54,701 bases of DNA from NCBI RefSeq assembly GCF_947504105.1, contig NZ_CANNGP010000030.1, positions 1 to 54,701 on the forward strand. Reading direction: 5' to 3'. Each line of letters starts with the position of its first letter. Positions within the stretch are counted from its first letter, which is position 1. Below the pieces are notes generated by a model. The model did no database searches. It was not told the origin of the DNA and worked only from the letters and a program-made list of their open reading frames with translations. The translations under genes were made by a program, and so were the position numbers. Positions 44,368-53,201 of the stretch are shown one piece after another. The stretch comes from an uncultured Tateyamaria sp. (lineage in GTDB: Bacteria; Pseudomonadota; Alphaproteobacteria; Rhodobacterales; Rhodobacteraceae).

Positions 44368-45296
44368 GACAGGCCCGCCCGCACCTTGGGGTCGATCCAA
44401 GCATAAAGCAGGTCAACCGCCAGTGTCAGCGCAAAGGTCAAAACGGCATACAGGATCGCAAGGCCCAGCAGGATCGAATAGTCGCGGCTATAGGCCCCGT
44501 CGATAAAGTCCTGCCCGATGCCACCGGTGGAAAAGAACACGTCGACAAAAACCGATCCGGTGATCATGTAGACAAAGACCGGCCCCATATAGGTCAGCGT
44601 TGGCAGCAGCGCTGGCTTGAGCGCATGGCGCAGGATGATTGTCCGCTCGGGCAGGCCCTTGGCGCGGGCCGTGCGGATATAGGGTGAGCCAAGGACTTCC
44701 AGCATCGATCCCCGTGTCAGGCGCGCGACAGACGCCATGTAGGACGTACCAAGCGCGATGGCGGGCATTACAATATATTGCCACTGTCCCCCGTTCCAGC
44801 CGCCGCCCGGCAAAAGGCCCCACGAGAGTGTAAAGAGCAGCACCAGCAGCGGTGCCAAAACGAAGTTCGGGAAAATCTGGGAGAAGATGGCCAATCCGGT
44901 CATCGTGTAGTCCCAGAACCCGTTGTGCCGAAGCGCCGCGATGATCCCCAGCGGCACACCCAGCGCCAGCACGAAGACAGCTGACCAGAACCCGTAGGTC
45001 AACGTCACGGGAAAGCCCTGCGTGATGACGTCGTTCACGGTCCGGTCCTTTTGCGCAAAGGAGGGGCCGAAATCAAAGCAGCAGATGATGTTCTTGATGT
45101 AGGTCCAAAGCTGGACATGCAGCGGTTCATCCATGCCATAGCGTTCAAGCACGTTGGCCATGACGGCGGGCGGCAGGGGGCGTTCCGAGGTGAAAGGTCC
45201 ACCCGGCGCAAGGCGCATCAGGTAGAACGCAAAGATCACGAGGATCAACAGCGTCGGGATCACCATCAACAGACGGCGAAGGGTGTAATTGAGCAT
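44364..45296 (-). CDS. oligopeptide ABC transporter permease (OppB-like)
   Basis: A 310-residue integral membrane protein with about six helices, starting LRRLLMVIPTLLILVIFAFYLMRLAPGGPF, which is diagnostic for OppB/DppB. The EAA loop is RTARAKGLPERTIILRHALKP. It forms the translocation pore with the OppC-like protein. It lies downstream of the oppA-like gene, with two strong hairpins in the 82-base gap. Confidence 0.93.
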   Translation of the reverse strand: MLNYTLRRLLMVIPTLLILVIFAFYLMRLAPGGPFTSERPLPPAVMANVLERYGMDEPLHVQLWTYIKNIICCFDFGPSFAQKDRTVNDVITQGFPVTLTYGFWSAVFVLALGVPLGIIAALRHNGFWDYTMTGLAIFSQIFPNFVLAPLLVLLFTLSWGLLPGGGWNGGQWQYIVMPAIALGTSYMASVARLTRGSMLEVLGSPYIRTARAKGLPERTIILRHALKPALLPTLTYMGPVFVYMITGSVFVDVFFSTGGIGQDFIDGAYSRDYSILLGLAILYAVLTFALTLAVDLLYAWIDPKVRAGLS

Positions 45297-45315
45297 TGTG
45301 GGCTCCGAGGTTCCG

Positions 45316-45361
45316 GCGGGGGAAATGCCCCGCTGTTACGCCCCGGCACCGGGCCGGGGCG
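45316..45361 (-). promoter_or_regulatory. two intercistronic hairpins between oppA- and oppB-like genes
   Basis: 45339-45361 is CGCCCCGG with a CCGGGGCG arm and a 7-base loop; 45316-45333 is GCGGGG with CCCCGC. Neither is followed by a T-run. Such stem-loops after the binding-protein gene protect its mRNA and lower downstream expression, giving more binding protein than permease. Confidence 0.65.
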
Positions 45362-45378
45362 TAGGGTTTGCGGTCGCG

Positions 45379-46995
45379 TCAGTCGGCGACGCGATACAGG
45401 TCCTTGGCGTACCAATTCTGCTCGACATTGTTGACAGGCCAACCCTGGATGCTCTCGGACAGCATCATGTTGGTCGAGTAGTGGTAGATCGGGATGACCG
45501 GCATCTCTGCCGCAAGGATTTGTTCCACCTCGGTGTAAAGTGGCTGCGGATCCTTGGACGACTTGGCCTCGGCCATAAGCTCATCCACGCGGGCGTTTGA
45601 GAACTTGGCGTCATTATAGCCCGACGCGGTGGTCAGAAGGTCAAGGAAGGTCGACGCCTCGTTGTAGTCGCCGCACCATGCCCCGCGCGCCATGTCGTAA
45701 TTCTGGGCGCCACGCGTTTCAAGAAACACTTTCCATTCCTGGTTCTCCAGCGTCACATCCACGCCCAGCTTTTGCTTCCACATCTGGCTGGCCACAATGG
45801 CGACCTGTTGGTGCGCTTCGTTGGTGTTGTAGAGGTAGGTGAAACTGAGCGGCTCGCCGCCTTCACCATAGCCTGCCTCTGCCAAAAGTTCCTTGGCCTT
45901 GGCATCGCGCTCGGCCTGGGTCATGCCAGCCATGTCGACATCCGGCGTCTCGAACCCGGCTGTTGCGGCTGGTGTGAACGAGAAGGCCGGGAACTGACCA
46001 CCTTGCAAGACGCGATCCACGATCACTTCGCGGTCGACAGCCAGAGCCAGCGCCTGGCGGACGCGTGCGTCCTGGAACGCTTCGGGTCCGGAGGCGAGGT
46101 TAAAGTTGAAGTAGTAGTTGCATAGCTCCGGAAGAGCGAAGGCTTCGTCCGGGAATTCCTCCGCCAGTGCGGGATACTGGCCTGCCGGGATATCGGTTTT
46201 GTCAACTTCACCGGCCCGCCAACGGGTTAGCCCCTGCGCGTCGTCGCCGATCACAAGTGTCGTGACCTTGTCCAGCACCGTGTTTTCGTTGTCCCAATAC
46301 ATCTCGTTACGCGAGCGGACGGCACGTTCCTTGGGCACGTGTTCGGTCAAAACATAGGCGCCGTTGCTCACCATGTTCTGGGGGCGCGTCCATTGGCTTC
46401 CGTGTTCCTCAATCACCCATTTGGGGGCCGGGAAGGTGGTGGCGTGGGTCACCATCTTGGAAAAATATGGCAGGGGTTGGGACAGTTTCACCACCAGCGT
46501 GGTGTCGTCCGTCGCAGAGACGCCGAGCGCATCGGGTCCCATGTCGCCGGCGATGATGGCTGCACCATTCTGGATCGACATCAGTTCCATGTACCACGCG
46601 TATGGCGAAGCCAGTTCGGGATCGACGGCGCGCTGCCAGGCATAGACGAAGTCACCCGCGGTCACAGGCGTGCCATCGGACCATTTTGCGTTGTCGCGCA
46701 GCGTGAAAGTGTAGGTCAGGCCATCGTCTGACGCTTCATGGCTCAGCGCAACACCAGGTACGGTATTTCCCTCTGCATCCTGATTATAAAGCCCTTCGAA
46801 CAGGTCACGCGCGATGTCAGAACCAGGCCTGTCTTCAACGACCTGCGGATCAAGGGAGGAGAACTCGTCAATGTCGCGATAGGTAAAGGTTTGCTCTTCG
46901 GCGAGGGTCACTCCATCGGGGACATCCGCGGCAAAGGCTGGGACCGTGAGAAAAGTCGTTGCAAGGGCGGTGATAAGAAACGGGCGTCGTTTCAT
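45379..46995 (-). CDS. oligopeptide ABC transporter substrate-binding protein (OppA-like)
   Basis: A 538-residue periplasmic protein of SBP family 5. The N terminus MKRRPFLITALATTFLTVPAFAAD is a Sec signal cleaved near residue 22. The family motif ARDLFEGLYNQDAEGN and FTLRDNAKWSDGTPVTAGDFVYAWQRAVDP is clear. It binds oligopeptides and delivers them to the OppBC pore. AGAAGGAGG precedes ATG 46995. It is first in the operon. Confidence 0.95.
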   Translation of the reverse strand: MKRRPFLITALATTFLTVPAFAADVPDGVTLAEEQTFTYRDIDEFSSLDPQVVEDRPGSDIARDLFEGLYNQDAEGNTVPGVALSHEASDDGLTYTFTLRDNAKWSDGTPVTAGDFVYAWQRAVDPELASPYAWYMELMSIQNGAAIIAGDMGPDALGVSATDDTTLVVKLSQPLPYFSKMVTHATTFPAPKWVIEEHGSQWTRPQNMVSNGAYVLTEHVPKERAVRSRNEMYWDNENTVLDKVTTLVIGDDAQGLTRWRAGEVDKTDIPAGQYPALAEEFPDEAFALPELCNYYFNFNLASGPEAFQDARVRQALALAVDREVIVDRVLQGGQFPAFSFTPAATAGFETPDVDMAGMTQAERDAKAKELLAEAGYGEGGEPLSFTYLYNTNEAHQQVAIVASQMWKQKLGVDVTLENQEWKVFLETRGAQNYDMARGAWCGDYNEASTFLDLLTTASGYNDAKFSNARVDELMAEAKSSKDPQPLYTEVEQILAAEMPVIPIYHYSTNMMLSESIQGWPVNNVEQNWYAKDLYRVAD

Positions 46996-47340
46996 AGGAG
47001 CCTCCTTCTGTTGGTTTTGATTAATTCGGTCTTGGTACTGTGGCTTAGGTGCGACAAAGACCAAAGCCGTGTCGAGTAGAAGTGACGTCACGGCACAAGG
47101 CGGTCGGCGAACTTCTGCCATTCGTCAGAGTCTGCTTGCAAAACAAGCATTTGCGCCTTGCTCAAAGCACAAGGCGGCATCGTACGGGAACAGTCGTTTT
47201 GGTGCTGGCCAAAGGATACAATGAAAACCTGCGAACGTCGACACGCAACTGGATCATCGTAGGCGCGCGGTGCGCTCTATCACGGGCTGCACAGACCAAC
47301 AGCCCACTTGGCTAGGTGGGCTGATCCAAGTTTCGGCCCT
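46996..47340. other. upstream region of the opp operon with hairpins
   Basis: The 345-base gap holds no gene. It has perfect hairpins TGCTTG/CAAGCA at 47133-47149 and CGCCTTG/CAAGGCG at 47154-47176, which would be in the leader of the oppA transcript if transcription starts upstream of them. At 47300-47323 CAGCCCAC/GTGGGCTG can end the transcript of the 102-residue membrane protein gene, though without a T-run. Confidence 0.55.
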
Positions 47341-47649
47341 TCAACAACTGCTGGATGCTTGGCCTCTGGCAAGCTCTTGGCCGTCAGCGTAGACCGCGAA
47401 GGGAACTCTGGCCGCCTTTTGAGACTGGATGTAACCGGACATGCTGGCGAAGCATTCGCAATCGACATTGCTTATCTGACTTTCGCAATGGGCCAGCTCC
47501 TGGGTCACGGACTCTTCGAATTCAGCCTGGGTAATGCCCTCTGCAATAGGTTCGCTACTGGTCGTAAGCGGCGGAAAAAGAAAAACGCCGAGCACCAGTA
47601 ACGCACAGGTGGCGATGATTGCGACGTATGTGCGATGCTCTTGTGCCAT
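47341..47649 (-). CDS. hypothetical membrane-anchored protein
   Basis: A 102-residue protein with one N-terminal membrane helix (TYVAIIATCALLVLGVFLFPPL, about residues 7-28). The rest, with four Cys (CESQISNVDCECF and a final C), faces the periplasm in a likely N-in topology and may hold disulfides or a metal. No family is recognised. It lies between the tRNA-Thr repeat region and the opp operon, on the same strand as both. Confidence 0.6.
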   Translation of the reverse strand: MAQEHRTYVAIIATCALLVLGVFLFPPLTTSSEPIAEGITQAEFEESVTQELAHCESQISNVDCECFASMSGYIQSQKAARVPFAVYADGQELARGQASSSC

Positions 47650-47830
47650 GTCTGAACCCTGACCTGACGAAGATCCTCGCAAGTTGAGGTTAACGGGTGA
47701 TTTATTGTGCCGCACTTTTTTGTGGCCAGAGATGTTTGATCATCATTTCAAACGCTGACCTTCGGTTGCTCGTTCCTGTGCTGTGGCAGGTGAGCCTTGG
47801 GCGGTGCACACGCGGAGTCCGAGAGGTCAC

Positions 47831-48061
47831 GATGCTGCTGGAGGGCATCGAACTCTCGCACTCAGCTTGGCTCGCATGAGGCGCGCGTAAGTTGAGACCT
47901 GAGGTTTGCTGCGGGTTCTATGGTTTCATCGGGAAGCGGAAGGGGTGGTGCTGCTGGAGAGAATCGAACTCTCGCACTCAGCGTGGCTCGCATGAGGCGC
48001 GCGTAAGTCGAGACCCGAGGCTTGCTGCGAGTTCTATGGTTTCATCGGGAAGCGGAAGGGG

Positions 48062-48062
<1 letters not shown>
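47831..48062 (-). repeat. two 116-bp tandem repeats carrying tRNA-Thr 3' ends
   Basis: Two 116-base units (47831-47946 and 47947-48062) run directly into the tRNA-Thr gene. Each begins with a copy of the 29-base tRNA 3' end (the T arm, acceptor 3' strand and CCA, 48062-48090), followed by about 87 bases of shared spacer. The unit nearest the tRNA matches it exactly over the 29 bases; the farther one has about four mismatches. The spacers are about 95% identical. They lie downstream of the tRNA on the same strand and so may be transcribed with it. Confidence 0.9.
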
Positions 48063-48136
<74 letters not shown>

Positions 48137-48220
48137 GCCGTGCGCGGCGGGATAGCCCCAAACCGCCACCCATGCAAGCCCATTCTGGACGCCAAATGCC
48201 CCCTGCGTTACAGAAGCGGC

Positions 48221-48370
48221 ATGGCAGATAAATCCCCACCCAAGCCCACGGCAAAAGACGACCGCGACGCGCGGCTCAAACAGGCGCTAAAGGCAAACAT
48301 GGCCAAGCGCAAGGCACAAGCCAAGGCACGGGCACAGGCAGGCAATAAAGAGGAGCAGGACAATGGATAG
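48221..48370 (+). CDS. small basic protein upstream of murA
   Basis: A 49-residue, highly charged, low-complexity protein: [19 protein letters not shown] then [19 protein letters not shown]. It is Ala/Lys-rich and helical. Its stop lies 8 bases inside the murA start (ATGGATAG), so it may couple translation of murA. Similar short ORFs upstream of murA occur in Rhodobacterales; function is unknown. Confidence 0.7.
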   Translation: MADKSPPKPTAKDDRDARLKQALKANMAKRKAQAKARAQAGNKEEQDNG

Positions 48371-49634
48371 CATATTGGTCAAGGGCGGCGGCACCCTGAA
48401 CGGGCAGATCCCCATCGCGGGGGCCAAGAACGCCTGCCTGACGCTGATGCCGGCGACCTTGCTCAGTGACGAGCCGCTGACGCTCACCAATGCGCCGCGC
48501 CTGTCGGACATCCGCACCATGACGCAACTGCTGCAATCGCTCGGGGCCGAGGTCACGTCGATGCAGGACGGGCAGGTGCAGGCGATGTCCTGTCACGGCG
48601 CGATCAACACCCGCGCCGAATATGACATCGTGCGCAAGATGCGCGCCTCGAACCTTGTCCTTGGCCCGCTTCTGGCCCGCGAAGGGCATGCCGAGGTGTC
48701 CCTGCCCGGTGGCTGTGCCATCGGTGCGCGGCCCATGGACATCCACACCGACGGTCTGGCCAAGATGGGGGCTGAGATCGACTTGCGCGACGGCTACCTG
48801 CACGCCAAGGCGGATGGGGGCAAGCTCAAGGGGGCGGTGATCGACTTCCCCTTTGCCTCCGTCGGGGCAACGGAAAACATCATGATGGCGGCGACGCTCG
48901 CCAAGGGCACCACGGTCATCAACAACGCCGCGCGCGAGCCCGAGATCGTGGATCTTGCCACCTGCCTCCGGGCCATGGGCGCGCAGATCGAAGGGGACGG
49001 GACATCCTCCATCACCATTCAAGGCGTGGACAAGCTGCACGGCGCCACCCACCGCGTTGTCACCGACCGGATTGAGTTGGGCACCTACATGCTGGCCCCG
49101 GCCATTTGCGGGGGCGAGGTTGAACTGCTCGGCGGCAAGATCGAACTCGTGGGCGCCTTCTGCGAAAAACTGGACGCGGCAGGCATCAGCGTGACGGAAA
49201 CCGACAAGGGTCTGAAGGTCGCGCGCAAGAACGGGCGCATCCGCGCCGTGGATGTGACGACCGAACCCTTCCCCGGCTTCCCGACCGACCTGCAGGCGCA
49301 GATGATGGCGCTGCTCTGCACGGCCGAGGGCACATCGGTGCTGGAAGAAAAGATTTTTGAGAACCGCTTCATGCACGCGCCGGAATTGGTGCGCATGGGT
49401 GCTGATATCGAGGTGCACGGCGGCACGGCCACCGTGAAGGGGGTCGACCAACTGAAAGGCGCGCCGGTCATGGCAACGGATTTGCGGGCGAGCGTCAGCC
49501 TGATCCTCGCGGGTCTGGCTGCGACAGGGGAAACGCGGGTCGCCCGGGTCTATCATCTCGACCGCGGCTATGAACATGTGGTGCGCAAGCTGTCCGGCGT
49601 GGGCGCCAATATTGAACGGATTTCGGGGGACTGA
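48363..49634 (+). CDS. murA: UDP-N-acetylglucosamine 1-carboxyvinyltransferase
   Basis: A 423-residue MurA, the first committed enzyme of peptidoglycan synthesis (enolpyruvyl transfer from PEP to UDP-GlcNAc). The substrate-binding loop is in [11 protein letters not shown] with the catalytic, fosfomycin-reactive Cys at about residue 118. The start [17 protein letters not shown] with the Lys for PEP binding is family-like, and [18 protein letters not shown] and DLRAS lie near the C terminus. Translation is probably coupled to the small gene upstream; DUF2948 follows with a one-base overlap. Confidence 0.97.
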   Translation: MDSILVKGGGTLNGQIPIAGAKNACLTLMPATLLSDEPLTLTNAPRLSDIRTMTQLLQSLGAEVTSMQDGQVQAMSCHGAINTRAEYDIVRKMRASNLVLGPLLAREGHAEVSLPGGCAIGARPMDIHTDGLAKMGAEIDLRDGYLHAKADGGKLKGAVIDFPFASVGATENIMMAATLAKGTTVINNAAREPEIVDLATCLRAMGAQIEGDGTSSITIQGVDKLHGATHRVVTDRIELGTYMLAPAICGGEVELLGGKIELVGAFCEKLDAAGISVTETDKGLKVARKNGRIRAVDVTTEPFPGFPTDLQAQMMALLCTAEGTSVLEEKIFENRFMHAPELVRMGADIEVHGGTATVKGVDQLKGAPVMATDLRASVSLILAGLAATGETRVARVYHLDRGYEHVVRKLSGVGANIERISGD

Positions 49635-50101
49635 TGCAAGACGCACGGTTTGAAGACGGGCGCGAGGCGCCGCTGAACCTTGGGGCACTGGATGCGGATG
49701 ATCTGCAGGTGGTGTCATCGTTGGTGCAGGATGCGGTGTTTCCGATCACGGAAATGCGCTGGGATGCGCGTGGGCGGTCCTTTGCCCTGCTGGTCAACCG
49801 CTTCCGCTGGGAAGATGAAGGCAAAGATCGTCACGCACCCGAACGTGTGCAATCCCTGCTGGCCTTCGATGGCGTTTTGCGGGTTTCCAGCCAGGGCGTG
49901 GACCGGTCGGACAAGGATGTGATCCTGTCGCTGCTCTCGGTCACGTTCGAGGCAGGCGAGGATGGGGCAGGGGAGATCCTGCTGACGTTGGCGGGTGATG
50001 GGGCGCTGCGCCTGTCGGTCGAAGCGATTGACGTGACGCTCAAGGATGTGACCAGACCCTACGTGGCCCCGTCGAAATCCGTTCCCAAACACGATGACTG
50101 A
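49634..50101 (+). CDS. DUF2948 family protein
   Basis: A 155-residue protein of DUF2948, known mainly from Rhodobacterales/Rhizobiales next to murA or hisD. Recognisable are PLNLGALDADDLQVVSSLVQDAVFPITEM near the N terminus and RFRWED. Its role is unknown. The start overlaps the murA stop as TGATG, so it is in the murA operon; the following GNAT gene overlaps its end by 8 bases. Confidence 0.9.
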   Translation: MQDARFEDGREAPLNLGALDADDLQVVSSLVQDAVFPITEMRWDARGRSFALLVNRFRWEDEGKDRHAPERVQSLLAFDGVLRVSSQGVDRSDKDVILSLLSVTFEAGEDGAGEILLTLAGDGALRLSVEAIDVTLKDVTRPYVAPSKSVPKHDD

Positions 50102-50594
50102 CCTGTCCGTGCGCCGGTTGACCGGCGCGGATGCGGCGGCGTGGCGCGCGCTGCGGCTTGAGGGGCTGTCGACATATCCTGAGGCGTTCCTGACCACCTA
50201 TGATGAAGCTGCGGCTGTGCCGTTGGACACCATTGCAGAGCGTTTGGACATCGGCCATAGCTTTGGCGTGTTCCGTGCTGCGACCCTTGTCGGCATCGGC
50301 AGCCTGATCCCTCTCACCAAGGCGCAGACAAAGCACCGGGCTGAGCTGGGTGCGTTCTTTGTCCAACCCGATGCGCAGGGCAGCGGTGCAGCGCGTGCAC
50401 TCATTGATGGCATTTCGGATGCTGCACGCGACTTGGGGATCCGCCAGTTGGAACTGTTCGTGGCAGCCAGCAACGGGCGTGCCATCGCGTTCTACACGCG
50501 CGCAGGGTTTCAAGAAGTCGGACAAATCCCCAACGCGACGTTGAGCGATGGCCATGCTGAAACCGACCTGATCATGATCCGGGCCATCACGTAA
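50094..50594 (+). CDS. GNAT-family N-acetyltransferase
   Basis: A 166-residue GNAT acetyltransferase. Motif A for acetyl-CoA is seen as LGAFFVQPDAQGSGAARALIDGI (Q-x-x-G-x-G/A form), and motif B as NGRAIAFYTRAGFQEVG. The target is unknown. It is in the murA-DUF2948 operon by an 8-base overlap. The stop codon lies within palindromic repeat copy B. Confidence 0.9.
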   Translation: MTDLSVRRLTGADAAAWRALRLEGLSTYPEAFLTTYDEAAAVPLDTIAERLDIGHSFGVFRAATLVGIGSLIPLTKAQTKHRAELGAFFVQPDAQGSGAARALIDGISDAARDLGIRQLELFVAASNGRAIAFYTRAGFQEVGQIPNATLSDGHAETDLIMIRAIT

Positions 50595-50637
50595 GGCGGA
50601 GGTGCCCTCCGCCCGGCGCACCACAGGTGCGCCTTAC
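50591..50637. repeat. palindromic intergenic repeat, copy B
   Basis: GTAAGGCGGAGGTGCCCTCCGCC (50591-50613) forms a hairpin and contains the GNAT stop codon. A second perfect hairpin GGCGCACC-ACA-GGTGCGCC follows, ending in TTAC, so the whole element is a nested palindrome starting with GTAAGGCG and ending with its reverse complement-like CGCCTTAC. Confidence 0.75.
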
Positions 50638-50704
50638 AGGTGATCACCAGCGCATCCGCTCAAACATGTGTCCGGTGCAGCAAGCTGCCCCTTACATTAA
50701 ATCT

Positions 50705-50727
50705 GTAAGGCGGACGTGTCGTCCGCC
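50705..50727. repeat. palindromic intergenic repeat, copy C
   Basis: GTAAGGCGGACGTGTCGTCCGCC is a third copy of the 23-base palindrome with a compensated change in the stem (GACG/CGTC), which keeps base pairing. It lies in the leader of hisD. Confidence 0.7.
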
Positions 50728-50787
50728 CCGCCCCTTGAGCCTGTGCAGTCGGCCCGCTATGTCCCGCCTCAGCCGGAAAGGACATCC

Positions 50788-52089
50788 ATGCCCCAGTTTC
50801 TTGACTACAGCGACGCTGATTTCGAAGCGCAATTTGCCGCCCTTCTGTCCGCCAAGCGCGAGGACAGCCCGGATGTGGATGCGGTTGTGGCCGACATCAT
50901 AGCCGACGTGCGGGCGCGGGGGGATGCCGCCGTCATTGAGCTGACCGAACGTTTCGACCGCATTGCCCTGACGCCTGACACGCTGCGCATCAGCGCGGAC
51001 GAGATCGTCGAGGCTGTGGCAGAGGTTGGGCAGGAAGATCGCGACGCGCTTGCGCTCGCTGCCGCCCGCATCCGCGCCTATCACGAACGCCAGATGCCCG
51101 AGGACGCGCAGTGGACAGACGACGCGGGCGCGACGCTGGGCTGGCGCTGGACGCCGGTGTCGGCGGCCGGTCTTTATGTGCCCGGCGGGCTGGCCAGCTA
51201 TCCGTCCTCGGTCCTGATGAACGCTATTCCGGCCAAGGTGGCCGGCGTGGGACGTCTGACCATTACCGTGCCCACCCCCGATGGTGTCATCAACCCGCTT
51301 GTCCTGCTGGCAGCGCAACTGTCCGGCGTGGACGAGATTTACCGCATCGGGGGCGCGCAGGCGATTGCGGCGCTTGCCTATGGCACGGACACGATTACGC
51401 CTGTCGACAAGATCACAGGGCCGGGCAATGCCTTTGTCGCTGCGGCCAAGCGGCGGGTCTTTGGCAAGGTCGGTATCGACATGATCGCAGGTCCGTCCGA
51501 GATTCTGGTGATCGCGGATGCCGACAACGACCCCGACTGGATCGCCCTCGACCTGCTCAGCCAGGCTGAGCATGACGAAAGCGCGCAATCGCTGCTGATC
51601 ACGACTGATCCCGCCTTTGGCCGGGCGGTGGCCGATGCGGTGAGTGCACGCCTTGAAACGCTGGAGCGCCGCGCCATCGCGGGGGTCAGCTGGCGGGACT
51701 TCGGCGCGATCATCACCGTGCCGGACCTTGGTGTTGCGGCACAGCTGTCGGACCGTATCGCGCCCGAGCACCTTGAGCTCTGTGTCGCCGACCCTGTGTC
51801 CCTGTCGGAAAGGATCACCCATGCCGGGGCTATCTTCCTGGGTCAGTGGACGCCGGAGGCGATCGGGGACTACATCGGTGGCCCCAACCACGTGCTGCCC
51901 ACAGCCCGCTCTGCCCGGTTCTCGTCCGGCCTATCGGTGATGGATTTCGTCAAGCGGACCACGCTGGCGCAGATGACGCCCGATGCGCTGCGCGCCATTG
52001 GTCCGGGGGCAGAGCGGTTGGCCGCCTCCGAAAGCCTTGAGGCGCACGGGCTGTCCGTGACGGCCCGACTGCGCAAGTTGAACGGGTAG
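50788..52089 (+). CDS. hisD: histidinol dehydrogenase
   Basis: A 433-residue HisD, which oxidises histidinol to histidine in two NAD-dependent steps with a Zn ion. Typical stretches are GLYVPGG, SSVLMNAIPAKVAGV, IYRIGGAQAIAALAYGT, TGPGNAFVAAAKRRVFGKVGIDM(I)AGPSE and the Zn/catalytic APEHLEL. The start ATG 50788 is preceded by GGAAAGGACATCC. Another 24 codons in frame upstream are not family-like. No other his gene is next to it. Confidence 0.97.
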   Translation: MPQFLDYSDADFEAQFAALLSAKREDSPDVDAVVADIIADVRARGDAAVIELTERFDRIALTPDTLRISADEIVEAVAEVGQEDRDALALAAARIRAYHERQMPEDAQWTDDAGATLGWRWTPVSAAGLYVPGGLASYPSSVLMNAIPAKVAGVGRLTITVPTPDGVINPLVLLAAQLSGVDEIYRIGGAQAIAALAYGTDTITPVDKITGPGNAFVAAAKRRVFGKVGIDMIAGPSEILVIADADNDPDWIALDLLSQAEHDESAQSLLITTDPAFGRAVADAVSARLETLERRAIAGVSWRDFGAIITVPDLGVAAQLSDRIAPEHLELCVADPVSLSERITHAGAIFLGQWTPEAIGDYIGGPNHVLPTARSARFSSGLSVMDFVKRTTLAQMTPDALRAIGPGAERLAASESLEAHGLSVTARLRKLNG

Positions 52090-52090
52090 A

Positions 52091-52144
52091 GGGGGGCCAG
52101 CCCCCCGGCTGCGCCGCCCCCCGAGGTATTTTCAGCCAGAAGAA
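52091..52144 (+). repeat. hairpin plus CCCCCGAGGTATTTT intergenic repeat
   Basis: Right after the hisD stop comes a GGGGGG-CCAG-CCCCCC hairpin, a C/G-rich stretch, then CCCCCCGAGGTATTTT(C)AGCCAGAAGAAG. This motif is recalled as a dispersed gene-end element in Rhodobacterales genomes and probably acts as the hisD terminator region. Confidence 0.65.
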
Positions 52145-52259
52145 GGGCGATCCCTGCGCTTGGACATGAAATGTGGTGCGCGGCATTGTGGCATTGTATT
52201 GCGCGGTTCCAGACCCTAAGCATTGCGAAAGATTGTTTCGTTGCCGAAGGCCCCGCGCC

Positions 52260-52739
52260 ATGACCCGAATTGCCCGCATCATGTTGGATGATGCCAACCT
52301 ACCGCCCCCAACCCCCGAGATCGAACAGGAACGCAAGGTGGCGATGTTCGATTTGCTTGAGGACAATACCTTTGTCCTGCCGGGCCGAGATGGCCGCCCG
52401 GTACCGCAGGGGCCCTACAATGTAGGTCTGTCCATTCGCGACAAGCGTCTGGTCTTTGATGTTGCCACCGAAGCTGACGAGAAGGCGGCCGAGTTTCACC
52501 TGTCCCTCGGCCCCTTCCGGCAAGTGGTCAAGGACTACTTCCAGATCTGCGAAAGCTATTTCGAGGCGGTCAAAAAACTGCCCCCCAGCCAGATCGAAAC
52601 CATCGACATGGCCCGCCGCGGTATCCACAACGAGGGCAGTCGCGTGTTGCAGGAGCGGTTGGAAGGCAAGGCAGAGGTCGACACCGACACCGCCCGCCGC
52701 CTCTTTACCCTGATCTGCGTGCTGCATTTCGGCGGATAG
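52260..52739 (+). CDS. UPF0262 family protein
   Basis: A 159-residue protein of UPF0262 (PF06793), restricted mainly to alphaproteobacteria. The pattern RIARIMLDDANLPP, ERKVAMFDLLEDNTF, GPYNVGLSIRDKRLVFDV and RRGIHNEGSRVLQERL is characteristic. Its function is unknown. ATG 52260 follows the GCGCC region; the frame is open further back without support. It is immediately followed by the phosphatase gene (stop 52739, start 52740). Confidence 0.92.
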   Translation: MTRIARIMLDDANLPPPTPEIEQERKVAMFDLLEDNTFVLPGRDGRPVPQGPYNVGLSIRDKRLVFDVATEADEKAAEFHLSLGPFRQVVKDYFQICESYFEAVKKLPPSQIETIDMARRGIHNEGSRVLQERLEGKAEVDTDTARRLFTLICVLHFGG

Positions 52740-53201
52740 ATGACCAAAGCGCTGCCGCAATCCATCCTCTTTTGCTGCGATCACAACGCGGTCCGGTCCC
52801 CCATGGCCGAAGGGATCATGAAGAAGTTCTACGGCACCGGCACCTATGTCCAATCGGTCGGCGTCAAGAACGACATGGAGATTGACGGCTTTTCCATCGC
52901 TGTGTGCCAGGAACTGGATGTGGAACTGAGCCGCCACCGCTCGCGCAGCTTTGACGAGATGGAGGAGTGGGGCGACGATCTGTCGTCCTTCGACCTGGTT
53001 GTGGCGCTCAGCCCGGCCAGCCAGCGCCGCGCGCTGGAATTGACGCGCTACTATCATCTTGAGGTCGAATATTGGCCGATCCTTGACCCGACAGGTTTGG
53101 GTGAGACGCGCGATGCGAAGCTGGAGAGCTACCGCGCCGCCCGCGACCAGATCATTGCCCGGCTTGTTGAGCGTTGGGGACCGGCGAGGGACGTCAGCTG
53201 A
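52740..53201 (+). CDS. low molecular weight phosphatase (arsenate reductase-like)
   Basis: A 153-residue member of the LMW protein-tyrosine phosphatase superfamily. The P-loop CX5R is CDHNAVR (Cys13 to Arg19) in LFCCDHNAVRSPMAEG, and the general acid Asp lies near ILDPTG. The His in the loop is unusual compared with the common CxGNxCR. It could act on phosphotyrosine or arsenate. It is adjacent to UPF0262, as often seen in Rhodobacterales, and the next gene overlaps by one base. Confidence 0.9.
   Translation: MTKALPQSILFCCDHNAVRSPMAEGIMKKFYGTGTYVQSVGVKNDMEIDGFSIAVCQELDVELSRHRSRSFDEMEEWGDDLSSFDLVVALSPASQRRALELTRYYHLEVEYWPILDPTGLGETRDAKLESYRAARDQIIARLVERWGPARDVS

Noticed and set aside
43336-44406. 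Long plus-strand frame antisense to the OppC-like permease
   Set aside because: His/Gln/Asp-rich low-complexity product, no start signal; the minus strand encodes the permease.
48276-49718. 480-codon open frame antisense to murA
   Set aside because: His/Gly/Arg-rich composition typical of reverse-strand shadows; murA is certain on the plus strand.
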